Counted from the stretch's first letter, positions 54,609-64,000 are shown. The stretch: DNA of 64,000 nucleotides from Propionibacteriaceae bacterium (GCA_031262485.1 JAISHO010000012.1:124001-188000), one strand, 5' to 3'. A program made the numbers and translations. Notes: generated by a model from the letters alone, not told the origin.

Positions 54609-57518
54609 ATGAAGACTGATGCGGTGAACCCGCGGTCTCGGATCCGAGCCGTCATCCGACCCGACGGACATGGCGAAGTCACCGTCAATGACATCACCTA
54701 CCCCATCCGTTCCGACAGCCCGGAAGAGACGCGATCCACCGCGATCTCGCTCATCACCGACATCGCCCGCCAGTGGGAGCGCTCCGTCCGCGTCATCGCC
54801 GTCGAGCCCGAAGGGCGCTGGCCGCTCATCGTCCACCCCGACGGCCGCGTCGAACCCGACACCGAGCCGCGTCCGCGCAAGCGTCGCCGCCCCCGTCCCG
54901 CTGAGGGCGCTCCGGCCGCCGCCTCCGCCGCCTCCTCCGCATCGCCTGAGAGCGCCGCGGAACCGTCGGCCACCTCGCCAGTCTCAGCTCAATCCGCCGC
55001 CTCGGCGCCGTCCGCCCCCGAACCCGTCGCCACCCCGGCGCCGGCGCCCGCGTCCATGCCCTCCGACCAGGCACGAGACGACGAGAAGCGCCCGTCGGAG
55101 CCCGCATCCAGGCCCGCTGAAACGCTCGACGACTCCGCTCCCGCCCCTGCTTCCGAACGCCGCCGCCCCTCCCCGCGCAAGCGTCCGCGCCGCCCCCCCA
55201 CCGCCGCCCCGACGGCGGCTCCGGAGCCCGATCTCGAGGCGGGGCAGCCCCTCGTGGCATCGCCCGAGTCGTCCTCCGAGCCGCTGGCACGTTCGACTGA
55301 TCCCCTGGAGACGGTCGAACCGGTCGCCACCGGCGTCGTGACGGCGACCATCATCTCTCCGGAATCCTCCACCTCGCCGATCCCGGCCTCGTCGCCCGAT
55401 CCGCTGCCCACTCCTGACCCCTATGGAGACATCTGGGATGCCGATCCGGTGACCCCTCACCCCGCCGACGAGCGCCCGGGCGATGAGCCCCGGGGCGATT
55501 CCTTCACGGCGCCCGATCATCCTCACGGCGAGGTCGAGCCGACCCCAGGGCCCGAGGGCGGCGACACCATCGCCCTAGAGGAAAGCGACAACCTTCCCGT
55601 CCACAATCAGCGGGCGAGGCCGGTTCTCGTGGCGCGCGAGCAGGGCCCGCAGATCAGCCCGTATGATCTCCCCATTCCTCCGCCTGACCTGGCTCCGAGC
55701 CAGGCTTCGTGGTCGCCGGCCGACGGCCCCGCCCTCTCCAGCGACGCCCCCTCATGGGCGACGGGCGAGCCGACCTGGTCCGGCCCCTCGAAGACGATCT
55801 CCTGGTCGTCGGAAGCCTCCGGGTGGTCGAGCGAGACGAGTTCGAAGTTGGGCCCCTCCTCGCCGGTGGAGATTCCCGCCGATCCCCACGAGGACGAGAC
55901 CCCGGCCGGTGAGACCCTCACCGATCCGGACGCTCTCACCGACCCGGACGCTTTCATCCCCTCCGATCCCTTCGCCGAATCGCGTCCCGACGCCGACCCT
56001 GCGGTGGACAGATGGCGCCCGCACAACGACGATGACCATTCTTTCCACGACGACGAGGATCGTTCCTATCGCGAGAGCCGTGAGCCCGCGCCAGAGGCCG
56101 ACGAGCGCTTCGACGTCGATCGGCGCTGGGATGACGAGGCGCCTCAAGGTTTCGCCTCGTCGACCGACGATCATGACTACCTCGACGACGATCGGCCCGC
56201 CCCTGGTTACCCCGACGACGCCCCTGGCTACCACGACGACGACGTCCAGCGCAGCGCCTTCGGCGACGACCGCTTCGCCGACGACGGCCGCGACCGTTTC
56301 CGAGGCGACATCTTCGCCGACGACGACTTCCGGCGCGATCACGATGACCGCCGCGACCTCGACCCTCAGTTCCCCTCTCACCACGATCGCATCGACGATC
56401 CGGCCTACCGCTTCGACCGCGACGAGTGGGTGGATTCCCGGCTCGAGTCCGGCCCGTACATGGACCGCGGCCGCGAGGAGGGGCCGTATTCGGCCCACAG
56501 CGCGTGGTCTCCGGTCGATGTCGATCCCGAACCCTACGTTCCCGCCCCGCCGCGGCATCTGCCCGCCCTGCCCGCCACCCGCCAGGCTCCGGCTTTGTCG
56601 CCGGATCGTCCCACCTTCATCGCCGACCCGAGGATCGACGAGCGGGCGGCCCAAGGCTGGCGCGGCCAACTCAACCGTCTCGGGCTTCGTCTCAAGCCCG
56701 GCGAGGCCGAGGTGACCCACCGGCGCGATGTCGCCGACGTCTCCCGGCACTGGCCCGGGCCGCGCACCATCGCCGTCGTCAATGGCAAAGGGGGATCCGG
56801 CAAGACGCCGACGTCGATCCTCCTGGCCGCCGTCTTCGCCCGCTACGGCGGCGCCGGGGTGCTCGCCTGGGACGCCAACCAGACCCGGGGCACCTTGGGC
56901 TGGCGCACCGAACAGGGCCCGCACGAGGCCACCGTCATGGAACTCTTGCCGGAGGCGAACCGCCTGCTCGCCAGCGAGGCCCACGCCGCCGACCTCGACT
57001 ATTTCGTCCACCACCAGAGCCGGGATCGTTTCGACGTCCTGCGCTCCCAACCGGCCCTCGTGCCCGGACGCCACCGCATCGGCGTCGAGGACGTCGACGC
57101 CATCCACGCGGTGGCGGCCAAGTATTACCGGCTCATCATCATGGACTCCGGCAACGACGAATCCGATCCGGCGTGGCTGCGCATGATCGACGTGGCCGAC
57201 CAACTCGTCGTCACGACGACGACGCGGGCCGATCACGCCGAGGCCGGCGCCCTTCTCCTCCACGACCTGGCCGCCCGCGACGAACGCTCCGCCGCCTTGG
57301 CCTCCCGGGCCGTCGCGATCATCTCCAAGGCCGATCCGAAGGCGTCGAAAGAGACGATCGCCACCTTGAGCCAGGGGTACACGGCGATGACCCGCCAGAT
57401 CGTCACCGTCCCCTACGACGCCGCCATGGTCGACGGGGTGCTCCGCTACGACTCCCTCAAGTTCGAGACCCAGAAAGCTTGGTTGCACGCAGCCGCTGTC
57501 ATCGCCGAAGGATTGTGA
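54609..57518 (+). CDS. Large MinD/ParA-like ATPase with long disordered region
   Basis: This 969-residue protein has a compact N-terminal part (about 1-75, IRAVIRPDGHGEVTVNDITYPI), then about 630 residues rich in Pro, Ala, Asp, Arg and Ser with DDD/DRF repeats, and a C-terminal MinD/ParA ATPase. The deviant Walker A GKGGSGKTPTS starts near 727, followed by the Walker A' aspartate (AWDANQTRGTLGW) and YRLIIMDSGNDES. The plan resembles mycobacterial EspI-type or secretion-associated ATPases, but no type VII secretion gene is seen here. It lies between two DsbA-like genes. Confidence 0.78.
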   Translation: MKTDAVNPRSRIRAVIRPDGHGEVTVNDITYPIRSDSPEETRSTAISLITDIARQWERSVRVIAVEPEGRWPLIVHPDGRVEPDTEPRPRKRRRPRPAEGAPAAASAASSASPESAAEPSATSPVSAQSAASAPSAPEPVATPAPAPASMPSDQARDDEKRPSEPASRPAETLDDSAPAPASERRRPSPRKRPRRPPTAAPTAAPEPDLEAGQPLVASPESSSEPLARSTDPLETVEPVATGVVTATIISPESSTSPIPASSPDPLPTPDPYGDIWDADPVTPHPADERPGDEPRGDSFTAPDHPHGEVEPTPGPEGGDTIALEESDNLPVHNQRARPVLVAREQGPQISPYDLPIPPPDLAPSQASWSPADGPALSSDAPSWATGEPTWSGPSKTISWSSEASGWSSETSSKLGPSSPVEIPADPHEDETPAGETLTDPDALTDPDAFIPSDPFAESRPDADPAVDRWRPHNDDDHSFHDDEDRSYRESREPAPEADERFDVDRRWDDEAPQGFASSTDDHDYLDDDRPAPGYPDDAPGYHDDDVQRSAFGDDRFADDGRDRFRGDIFADDDFRRDHDDRRDLDPQFPSHHDRIDDPAYRFDRDEWVDSRLESGPYMDRGREEGPYSAHSAWSPVDVDPEPYVPAPPRHLPALPATRQAPALSPDRPTFIADPRIDERAAQGWRGQLNRLGLRLKPGEAEVTHRRDVADVSRHWPGPRTIAVVNGKGGSGKTPTSILLAAVFARYGGAGVLAWDANQTRGTLGWRTEQGPHEATVMELLPEANRLLASEAHAADLDYFVHHQSRDRFDVLRSQPALVPGRHRIGVEDVDAIHAVAAKYYRLIIMDSGNDESDPAWLRMIDVADQLVVTTTTRADHAEAGALLLHDLAARDERSAALASRAVAIISKADPKASKETIATLSQGYTAMTRQIVTVPYDAAMVDGVLRYDSLKFETQKAWLHAAAVIAEGL

Positions 57519-57642
57519 TTCGTTCCCTATCGGGACTCTCGTCATTTGTTCACCGGCCCCTCACCGGGTATTCTCCTCGCCCCGGAGCCACATGGTATTT
57601 TGGCCAGTGGCATTGTGAATGAGGATGAAGCTAGGGGATTCC

Positions 57643-58416
57643 ATGGCGAAAAGCGCGTCACGCCGCGAACAATTGCAGGCTCAACGTCTGGCGGCGGCGA
57701 AAAAAGAACGTCAGCAGCGCATTGTCATCGCTGTCGTCGGGGTTGTCGTCCTCGCTCTCATCATCGCGGTGGCGGTGTGGGGCGTCAATCAGGCCCGCCA
57801 ACCCGCTCAAGGCGGCGGGGAAGTGCCTGAGATCGCCTTGGCCGACAGCTCCGGTCTGGCCGTCAATCTGACCCCGCCGGCCAGCGGGGCGAAGACGCTC
57901 GACATCTATTCCGATTACCAGTGCCCGTCCTGCCGCACCTTCGACCTCACGCTCCACAGCGTCCTCGACGAAGCCGTCGCCTCCGATCAGATCGACGTCC
58001 GGGTGCACCTGCGCAGCTTCCTCGACACCAACCTGCTCAACGACTCTTCGCGCCAGGCCTCGATCGCCGCGACCTGCGCCGCGATGAACGGGACGCAGAC
58101 CTTCTGGGATTTCCACAATGAGATCTTCACCAACCAGCCCGCCGTCGAGGGCGACGGTTACGAGGAGTCGGTCCTGCGTGAGACGATCCCGGCCGAAGTC
58201 GGGATGACCGGCGACACGCTCACGACCTTCCAGTCCTGCTATGACAACGCCGAAACCGGCGCCTTCGTCGACGGGATGGAGGACGCCGCCGCCCGCACCG
58301 AGTACAACTCGACGCCGGTGTACCTCGTCGACGGAGTCCAGGTGAACGCCGACATCTGGGACGCGAAGACTAGTTCGCCCGACGCTTCGGCGATGCGCGA
58401 ACTGCTCGGCCTCTGA
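57643..58416 (+). CDS. Membrane-anchored DsbA-like thioredoxin-fold protein (second)
   Basis: This 257-residue protein has a basic N-terminus, one membrane helix (28-49) and an exported DsbA domain with CPSC at 94-97 and cis-proline in NSTPVYLVDG. It is related to the first DsbA-like protein but has a different active-site dipeptide, so its redox potential probably differs. AGGGGA precedes the ATG at 57643. It lies just before valS. Confidence 0.9.
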   Translation: MAKSASRREQLQAQRLAAAKKERQQRIVIAVVGVVVLALIIAVAVWGVNQARQPAQGGGEVPEIALADSSGLAVNLTPPASGAKTLDIYSDYQCPSCRTFDLTLHSVLDEAVASDQIDVRVHLRSFLDTNLLNDSSRQASIAATCAAMNGTQTFWDFHNEIFTNQPAVEGDGYEESVLRETIPAEVGMTGDTLTTFQSCYDNAETGAFVDGMEDAAARTEYNSTPVYLVDGVQVNADIWDAKTSSPDASAMRELLGL

Positions 58417-58538
58417 TCGTCCTTTCCCCACCATCGTTCGCTCACGTCGCTTGGGGCCTTGTCGGCTCAGGCGACGTGAGCCGGTCGACGGCGTCGCGCT
58501 CGTCGCCTCCCTCGTCGGCCCCCTTGCGTCGAACCTTC

Positions 58539-58553
58539 TAGAATGGCCCCATG
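58539..58553 (+). promoter_or_regulatory. Leaderless-type promoter for valS
   Basis: TAGAAT at 58539-58544 is six bases before the ATG at 58551. This leaves no room for a T-box or other leader. Confidence 0.55.
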
Positions 58554-61133
58554 ACCACAACTGACACCGTTTCATCCACCGCCCTGACCCGGATGCCCGA
58601 CCGCCCCGTCCTCGAAGGGTTGGAGGAGAAGTGGGTCGGCCAGTGGAGCGAGGAGGAGGTCTACGCTTTCGAGCGCCCCGCCACCCGCGACGAGGTCTTC
58701 TCGATCGACACTCCCCCGCCGACGGTGTCCGGATCGCTGCACGTCGGCCACGTCTTCTCCTACACCCACACCGACGTCGTCGCGCGCTATCAGCGCATGC
58801 GCGGCAAGCACGTCTTCTATCCGATGGGGTGGGATGACAACGGGCTGCCGACCGAACGGCGAGTGCAGAACTACTACGGGGTGCGCTGCGATCCCACGCT
58901 GCCCTACGAACCCGACTTCACTCCCCCGGCCAAGCCGGATCCGAAGCGCCAGATCGCGATCTCGCGCCAGAACTTCATCGAACTGTGCAACGAGCTGACG
59001 GCGATCGACGAGAAGACCTTCGAGGATCTGTGGCGCCGTGTCGGCCTCTCGGTCGACTGGAAGCAGCTGTACACGACGATCTCGCCGGAGACGATCGCGA
59101 CGGCCCAGCGCGCCTTCTTGCGCAATCATGGCCGCGGCGAGGCCTATCTCTCCTTCGCCCCGACCTTGTGGGATGTCACCTTCTCGACGGCCGTCGCCCA
59201 GGCCGAACTCGAGGCCCGGCAGTATCCCGGCTTCTACCACCGGGTCCGTTTCACTCGTCCCGACGGACAAGCCGCCTATATCGAGACGACGCGCCCGGAG
59301 CTCATCGTCTCCGTCTGCGCGCTCATCGCCCACCCCGACGACGAGCGCTATCAGAGCCTCTTCGGCACGACGGTGACGAGCCCGCTCTTCGGCGTCGAGG
59401 TGCCGGTGCTGGCCCATCCCGCCGCCGAGCCGGACAAGGGCGCCGGCATCGCCATGTGCTGCACCTTCGGCGATTTGACGGACGTCCAATGGTGGCGGGA
59501 GCTCGACTTGCCGATGCGCACCGTCATCGGCCGCGACGGACGCCTCCAGCGCGAGACTCCGTCCTGGCTCGTCCACCCTGAGCCCTACGAAACGCTCGCC
59601 GGGAAAACCGCTTTCTCCGCCCGTGAGGCCGTCGTCGCACTCCTGCGCGACAGTGGCGACCTCGACGGCGAGCCGACCCCGACGACGCGGATGGCGAACT
59701 TCTACGAGAAGGGCGACAAACCGCTCGAGATCGTCGCCACCCGCCAGTGGTACATCACCAACGGCGGGCGCGATGAGAAGCTGCGCCGCCGCCTCCTCGA
59801 CCGGGGCGAGGAATTGGCCTGGACACCCGAGTACATGCGCCATCGCTACGAGAACTGGGTCGAGGGGCTCAACGGCGACTGGCTCATCTCGCGTCAGCGT
59901 TTCTTCGGCGTGCCCTTCCCCGTCTGGTATCCGCTCGACGCTGAAGGCCAGACGGATTGGGATCATCCGATCGTGCCGGAGGAGTCCGCGCTGCCGATCG
60001 ATCCGATGACCGATCCCGCGCCCGGCTACGACGCCTCCCAGCGCGACGTGCCTGGCGGATTCACCGCCGACAAGGACGTCATGGACACCTGGGCGACCAG
60101 TTCGCTGACCCCGCAGATCGCCTGCGGCTGGGAACGCGATGATGAGTTGTTCAACCTCACTTTCCCCATGGACATGGCTCCGCAGAGCCACGACATCGTG
60201 CGGACCTGGTTGTTCAGCCGGATCGTGCGCGCCGAGTTGGAGAATCACACGTTGCCGTGGAAGCGCACGACGATCTCCGGCTTCGTCGTCGATCCGGATC
60301 GCAAGAAGATGTCGAAGTCGAAGGGCAACGTCGTCGTGCCGACGGAAGTGCTGGAGAAGTTCGGCTCCGACGCCGTGCGGTGGCGTGCCGCCATGGCGCG
60401 TCCGGGGGCGGACTCCCCCTTCGACGAGACGCAGATGAAGGTCGGGCGCCGTCTCGCCACGAAGATCCTCAACGCCTCGAAGTACGTCCTCGGCATCCCC
60501 GGCAACGATCCGGCGACGTGGTCGGTCGATCTCGTGACCGACCCGGCCGATCAGGCGATGCTGGCGGCTCTCGACGGTGTCGTCGCGCAGGCCACGGAGT
60601 CGTTCGAGGCCTTCGAGTACACCGACGCGCTGGAGGCGGCCGAGCGTTTCTTCTGGACTTTCTGCGACGACTACATCGAGTTGGTCAAGGAGCGCGCCTA
60701 TGGCGCCCGGGGCGAGGCGGCCGCGGCGTCGGCCCGCTCCGCCCTCGGGTTGGCGCTGGGCGTCCAACTGCGCCTGTTCGCCCCGTTCTGTTGCTTCGTC
60801 ACCGAAGAGGTGTGGCGTTGGTGGCACGACGACTCGATCCACCGCGCGGCCTGGCCCCTGCCGGGCGAGGTCACCGCGCCGGGCGATCCGGCCGTCCTCG
60901 ACGACATCGCCGCCGCCCTCGTCGCTATCCGGGGCGCGAAATCGCAGGCCAAGGCCTCGATGAAGACGGAAGTCTCCGCCGCGACCTTCCACGGGCCTGA
61001 AGACGCTTTGACGAGGCTGCGGGCCGTCAAGGACGATCTGCGCGCCGTCGGACGGATCACCGGAAACATCGCCTGGCAAGCGGACGAGGGGCCGATCACG
61101 GCCGACATCACTTTGACGCCCTCACAGCCCTGA
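58551..61133 (+). CDS. valS: Valine--tRNA ligase
   Basis: This 860-residue class I synthetase charges tRNA-Val. It shows PPPTVSGSLHVGHVFSYTHTD near 55-75, MGWDDNGLPTERRVQN, an editing domain and KMSKSKGN near 586. The sequence type (GWDDNGLPTER rather than GxDHAGIATQ) is that of a divergent ValS clade found in some actinobacteria, and the C-terminal coiled coil is short. The start is fixed by the -10 box at 58539. Confidence 0.95.
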   Translation: MTTTDTVSSTALTRMPDRPVLEGLEEKWVGQWSEEEVYAFERPATRDEVFSIDTPPPTVSGSLHVGHVFSYTHTDVVARYQRMRGKHVFYPMGWDDNGLPTERRVQNYYGVRCDPTLPYEPDFTPPAKPDPKRQIAISRQNFIELCNELTAIDEKTFEDLWRRVGLSVDWKQLYTTISPETIATAQRAFLRNHGRGEAYLSFAPTLWDVTFSTAVAQAELEARQYPGFYHRVRFTRPDGQAAYIETTRPELIVSVCALIAHPDDERYQSLFGTTVTSPLFGVEVPVLAHPAAEPDKGAGIAMCCTFGDLTDVQWWRELDLPMRTVIGRDGRLQRETPSWLVHPEPYETLAGKTAFSAREAVVALLRDSGDLDGEPTPTTRMANFYEKGDKPLEIVATRQWYITNGGRDEKLRRRLLDRGEELAWTPEYMRHRYENWVEGLNGDWLISRQRFFGVPFPVWYPLDAEGQTDWDHPIVPEESALPIDPMTDPAPGYDASQRDVPGGFTADKDVMDTWATSSLTPQIACGWERDDELFNLTFPMDMAPQSHDIVRTWLFSRIVRAELENHTLPWKRTTISGFVVDPDRKKMSKSKGNVVVPTEVLEKFGSDAVRWRAAMARPGADSPFDETQMKVGRRLATKILNASKYVLGIPGNDPATWSVDLVTDPADQAMLAALDGVVAQATESFEAFEYTDALEAAERFFWTFCDDYIELVKERAYGARGEAAAASARSALGLALGVQLRLFAPFCCFVTEEVWRWWHDDSIHRAAWPLPGEVTAPGDPAVLDDIAAALVAIRGAKSQAKASMKTEVSAATFHGPEDALTRLRAVKDDLRAVGRITGNIAWQADEGPITADITLTPSQP

Positions 61134-61272
61134 GAAGCGAGACAAAGGCCACCCGGCTCGGCTAGGTTGACCCTAGAGATCGCGGCACGGTGGTCTGTCG
61201 GCTGAGGCGATGAGTCATCGGGCGGCATGTCGCTGTGGATGCGGTCTCCTAGCCGTTCGGAAGGGGGCTTCA

Positions 61273-62847
61273 ATGCGGAAGTTGCGGGCCGATGTCGTCG
61301 TCGTCGGCGGTGGCTCCACAGGCGTGGGGGTGGTGCGTGACGCCGCCATGCGCGGTTACAAGGCGATCCTCGTCGATCGGGCCGATCTGGCTCAGGGCAC
61401 GAGCGGTCGTTTCCATGGTCTCCTGCATTCGGGCGGGCGTTACGTCGTCTCCGATCCCGAATCGGCCACCGAATGCGCCGAGGAGAACGCCATCGTCACG
61501 CGGATCCAACCCCACGCTGTCGAGACGACCGGTGGGTTGTTTGTCGTCACACCCCACGACGATCCCGCTTTCGGCGATCAGTTCCTCGCCGGCGCCCTCA
61601 AGGCCAAAGTGCCGGCCCGCGAGATCGACCCAGCGCTCGCGCTGGCCCGTGAGCCCCGCCTCAACCCGGGGATCCTGCGGGCCTTCGAAGTCGAGGACGG
61701 CACGGTCGACGGGTGGCAGCTGGTCTGGAGCGCCGCCGCCTCGGCGCAGGCCTATGGCGCCGAGATCCTCTCGTATCACGAGGTCGTCGCCGTCGAACGC
61801 ACCGGCGAGGCTGTCACCGGGGTGCGTTGCCTGAATCGCAAGACCGGCGAAGACGTCACCATCGAGTGCGGTTTCGTCCTCAACTGCGCCGGTCCGTGGG
61901 CGGGCCGGATCGCGAACGCCGCCGGGTGTCAGCCGGTCGACGTCGTGCCCGGGCGCGGCATCATGGTGGCGATGGCCCATCGGCTCGTCAACACCGTCGT
62001 CAACCGGTGCATCTATCCGGCCGACGGCGACATCCTCGTGCCGATCCACACCGTCTGCGTCATCGGCACGACGGATCACCCGACGACTGACCCGGATCAC
62101 CTCGAGATCCCGCGCGAGGAAGTCCAGCAGATGCTCGACGCCGGCGAGGAACTCATCCCCGGCTTCCGCGACGCCCGCGCCGTCCACGCCTGGGCCGGCG
62201 CCCGTCCCCTCATCAAGGACAAGCACGTCGCCGCCACCGACACCCGGCATATGAGCCGCGGCATGTCGGTCATCGACCACCGCGAGCGTGACGGGTTGTC
62301 CGGGCTGCTGACGATCGGCGGCGGCAAGTTGACGACCTACCGGCTCATGGCCGAGCACATCGTCAACGCCATGGAGGAGCAGTTAGGCGTCTCGCACCCG
62401 TGCCGGACAGCCGACGAGATCTGCCCCGGCAACGTGCCCGGAAAGACGTACCTCATCACGGATCGGCTCCACGAGCGCGAGGAGGACCGACTCTCCGATC
62501 AGATCATCTGCGAGTGCGAGCTCATGAGCCGCTCGATGTTCATCGATCTGTTGGAGAAGTTCCCCCAGGCCAGCTTCGACGATCTCCGCCGCCAGCTGCG
62601 GGTCGGGATGGGGCCGTGCCAAGGCGGTTTCTGCTCCAGCCGGATCGCCGGGCTCACTTTCGAGGAAGGCGCCGTCGACATCGAACGAGCGACCGGCCTG
62701 CTGCGTCTGTTCCTCGAGAACCGTTGGATCGGGCTGTGGCCCATCCTGTCCGGCGACCAAGTCCGCCAGGCCGCCCTCGACGACTGGATCATCCAAGGGA
62801 TCCTCGACGTCGACCATCTGCCCCACCCAGCCAAGGAGGAGATCTGA
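61273..62847 (+). CDS. glpA: Anaerobic glycerol-3-phosphate dehydrogenase subunit A
   Basis: This 524-residue FAD enzyme oxidises glycerol 3-phosphate to dihydroxyacetone phosphate. It has VVVVGGGSTGVGVVRDAAMRG at the start and a BFD-type iron-sulfur domain (ICECELMS and CQGGFCSSR) near the C-terminus. GGAAGGGGG precedes the ATG at 61273. Its stop shares a base with the glpB start, and glpC should follow beyond the window. Confidence 0.94.
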   Translation: MRKLRADVVVVGGGSTGVGVVRDAAMRGYKAILVDRADLAQGTSGRFHGLLHSGGRYVVSDPESATECAEENAIVTRIQPHAVETTGGLFVVTPHDDPAFGDQFLAGALKAKVPAREIDPALALAREPRLNPGILRAFEVEDGTVDGWQLVWSAAASAQAYGAEILSYHEVVAVERTGEAVTGVRCLNRKTGEDVTIECGFVLNCAGPWAGRIANAAGCQPVDVVPGRGIMVAMAHRLVNTVVNRCIYPADGDILVPIHTVCVIGTTDHPTTDPDHLEIPREEVQQMLDAGEELIPGFRDARAVHAWAGARPLIKDKHVAATDTRHMSRGMSVIDHRERDGLSGLLTIGGGKLTTYRLMAEHIVNAMEEQLGVSHPCRTADEICPGNVPGKTYLITDRLHEREEDRLSDQIICECELMSRSMFIDLLEKFPQASFDDLRRQLRVGMGPCQGGFCSSRIAGLTFEEGAVDIERATGLLRLFLENRWIGLWPILSGDQVRQAALDDWIIQGILDVDHLPHPAKEEI

Positions 62848-64000
62848 TGGCCCGCATCGTTGTCATCGGCGCCGGGTTCTCCGGGCTCGCCGCCGCGCTC
62901 CGTCTGCGCCAGCTCAACCATGAGGTCACCCTCGTCGCCAAGGGCGTGGGCGGGCTGCAACTCTCCCAGGGCACCGTCGACATCCTCGGCTACGCCCCCG
63001 AATGGGTGCAGGCGCCGTTCAAATCCTTCGCCGCTTTCATCGAGGCCAACCCGGATCACCCCTACGCCACGATCGGCACCCAGCCGGTCAAGCGAGGGTT
63101 GACCTGGCTGTCGGATCTGTTGCCCGGACTCGTCGTCGGCGACATGGAGAAGAACGTCTGCCTGCCCACCCCGGTCGGGGCGATGCGCCCGACGGCCCTC
63201 TATCAACCGTCGATGGCCTCGGGCGTCCTGACGAAGGGGAAATCGTACGCCATCGTCGGCTTCAATCAACTGAAGGATTTCTCCCCCGAGTTCTGCGCCG
63301 CCAACCTGACGCGCACTCCCCTGCCGACGGGCGGGTCGGTGACGGCGACGGCTTACCGGATCGACCTCGAGGTCGCCCCCGGCGAGGCCGACAGCTCGGC
63401 TCTGCGCTACGCCCGGGCCCTCGACGATCGCCCGGAGTTTCGCACCCGGCTGGCCGACGCCGTCAAGACCGTCATCGGCCCCGAGGACATCGTCGGGTTG
63501 CCGGCGTGCCTCGGGTTGGACGATCCGACGATCCATATCGACTTGGCCCAGGCTATCGGTCGGCCAGTCTTCGAGATCCCCCTCTTGCCGCCCGGGGTGC
63601 CGGGGATGCGGATCAACGAGGCGCTCATGCGGGCCCTGCGCAAGGCGGGGGCACGCTTGGTTCTCGGCAGTTTCATCACCGGCTTCGAAGCCTCCGCTGG
63701 TTCGATCGTCTCGGTGACCGTCCAGCAAGCCGGCCACGACCGGGAGTTGCCGGCCGACATCGTCGTCTACGCGCCGGGCGGGTTCGAATCAGGGGCGCTC
63801 ACCCTCGATTCAGCCGGGAAGATCAGCGAGCGGACTTTCGACCTCCCGTTGACGGGGACGAACGCCGCCGACCTCGTCACCGGCGACTATTGGCATGATC
63901 AAGCCCTCTTCAAAGTGGGGGTGAGAACGGATTCGACCATGCGAGCGCTCGGCCCCGATGGGGCGCCTGTGTATGGCAACCTCTACGCGGTCGGGTCGAT
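62847..64000 (+). CDS. glpB: Anaerobic glycerol-3-phosphate dehydrogenase subunit B, cut by window edge
   Basis: The ATG at 62847 overlaps the glpA TGA by one base, with AAGGAGGAG just upstream, and the frame stays open to the right edge (384 residues seen). It begins with an FAD-binding motif MARIVVIGAGFSGLAAALRL and continues with GlpB-type sequence such as GVGGLQLSQGTVDILGYAP and SGVLTKGKSYAIVGF. GlpB carries flavin and works with GlpA and the membrane-bound iron-sulfur subunit GlpC to pass electrons to quinone. Only the last part of the protein is missing. Confidence 0.92.
   Translation, partial: MARIVVIGAGFSGLAAALRLRQLNHEVTLVAKGVGGLQLSQGTVDILGYAPEWVQAPFKSFAAFIEANPDHPYATIGTQPVKRGLTWLSDLLPGLVVGDMEKNVCLPTPVGAMRPTALYQPSMASGVLTKGKSYAIVGFNQLKDFSPEFCAANLTRTPLPTGGSVTATAYRIDLEVAPGEADSSALRYARALDDRPEFRTRLADAVKTVIGPEDIVGLPACLGLDDPTIHIDLAQAIGRPVFEIPLLPPGVPGMRINEALMRALRKAGARLVLGSFITGFEASAGSIVSVTVQQAGHDRELPADIVVYAPGGFESGALTLDSAGKISERTFDLPLTGTNAADLVTGDYWHDQALFKVGVRTDSTMRALGPDGAPVYGNLYAVGS

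Noticed and set aside
58417..58550. T-box or other leader for valS
   Set aside because: The -10 box is six bases before the ATG, leaving no leader RNA, and no T-box sequence is seen.
58572..61079. 835-codon open frame on the minus strand across valS
   Set aside because: It is antisense to a clear valS gene with class I motifs. High-GC codon structure keeps the opposite strand open, and its translation shows no domain.

Overview
The window is about 64 kb of chromosome from a high-GC Gram-positive actinobacterium. The evidence is GC-rich coding sequence with GTC/CTC/CGC-rich codon use, the linked genes valS, folC, RNase E/G, rplU, rpmA, obg, nadD and rsfS, a MauE/DsbA pair, a LytR_C protein, a UbiA-type prenyltransferase and a DUF3618 protein. 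DhaKLM plus GlpAB fits Propionibacteriaceae or a related family, but I cannot name a genus. Several genes have a TANNNT -10 box only 6-7 nt before the start codon, which indicates leaderless transcripts.

Layout: 1-6.6 kb is a sugar-acid block: uronate isomerase uxaC (cut by the left edge), a LarA-family nickel racemase/epimerase, a LacI-type regulator, 6-phosphogluconate dehydrogenase gnd, and an aminotransferase. 6.7-20.2 kb is mostly housekeeping: birA, a UbiA prenyltransferase, a lipoprotein, maf, a CNNM/CBS transporter, a phosphotransferase, metG, a GCS2 ligase, icd, a CPBP protease and a class I glutamine amidotransferase. 20.3-36.0 kb is accessory. It holds two paralogous AAA/DUF4143 ATPases, one under a promoter built into a perfect 22-bp inverted repeat. 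Next is a low-GC Wzx/Wzy polysaccharide locus (about 23.0-32.6 kb) with a CDP-ribitol synthase fusion beside a LicD transferase. It ends with tRNA-Leu(CAG), a tandem hairpin repeat and a PIN/HTH toxin-antitoxin pair.

36.1-48.7 kb carries a conserved ribosome and RNA block: LytR_C, rsfS, nadD, obg, rpmA, rplU, RNase E/G, maltokinase, and a radical-SAM/DUF2344 pair. 48.8-64 kb has dhaKLM, folC, a MauE-DsbA / MinD-like ATPase / DsbA group, valS, and glpA with glpB (glpB is cut by the right edge).

Functional links: UxaC, the LarA homologue and Gnd could join a uronate route to the pentose phosphate pathway through mannonate-gluconate epimerisation, if a gluconate kinase and a fructuronate reductase exist elsewhere. 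DhaKLM and GlpAB are two branches of glycerol/dihydroxyacetone use. The polysaccharide locus probably makes a lipid-linked repeat unit that is decorated with ribitol phosphate, flipped by Wzx and polymerised by Wzy.
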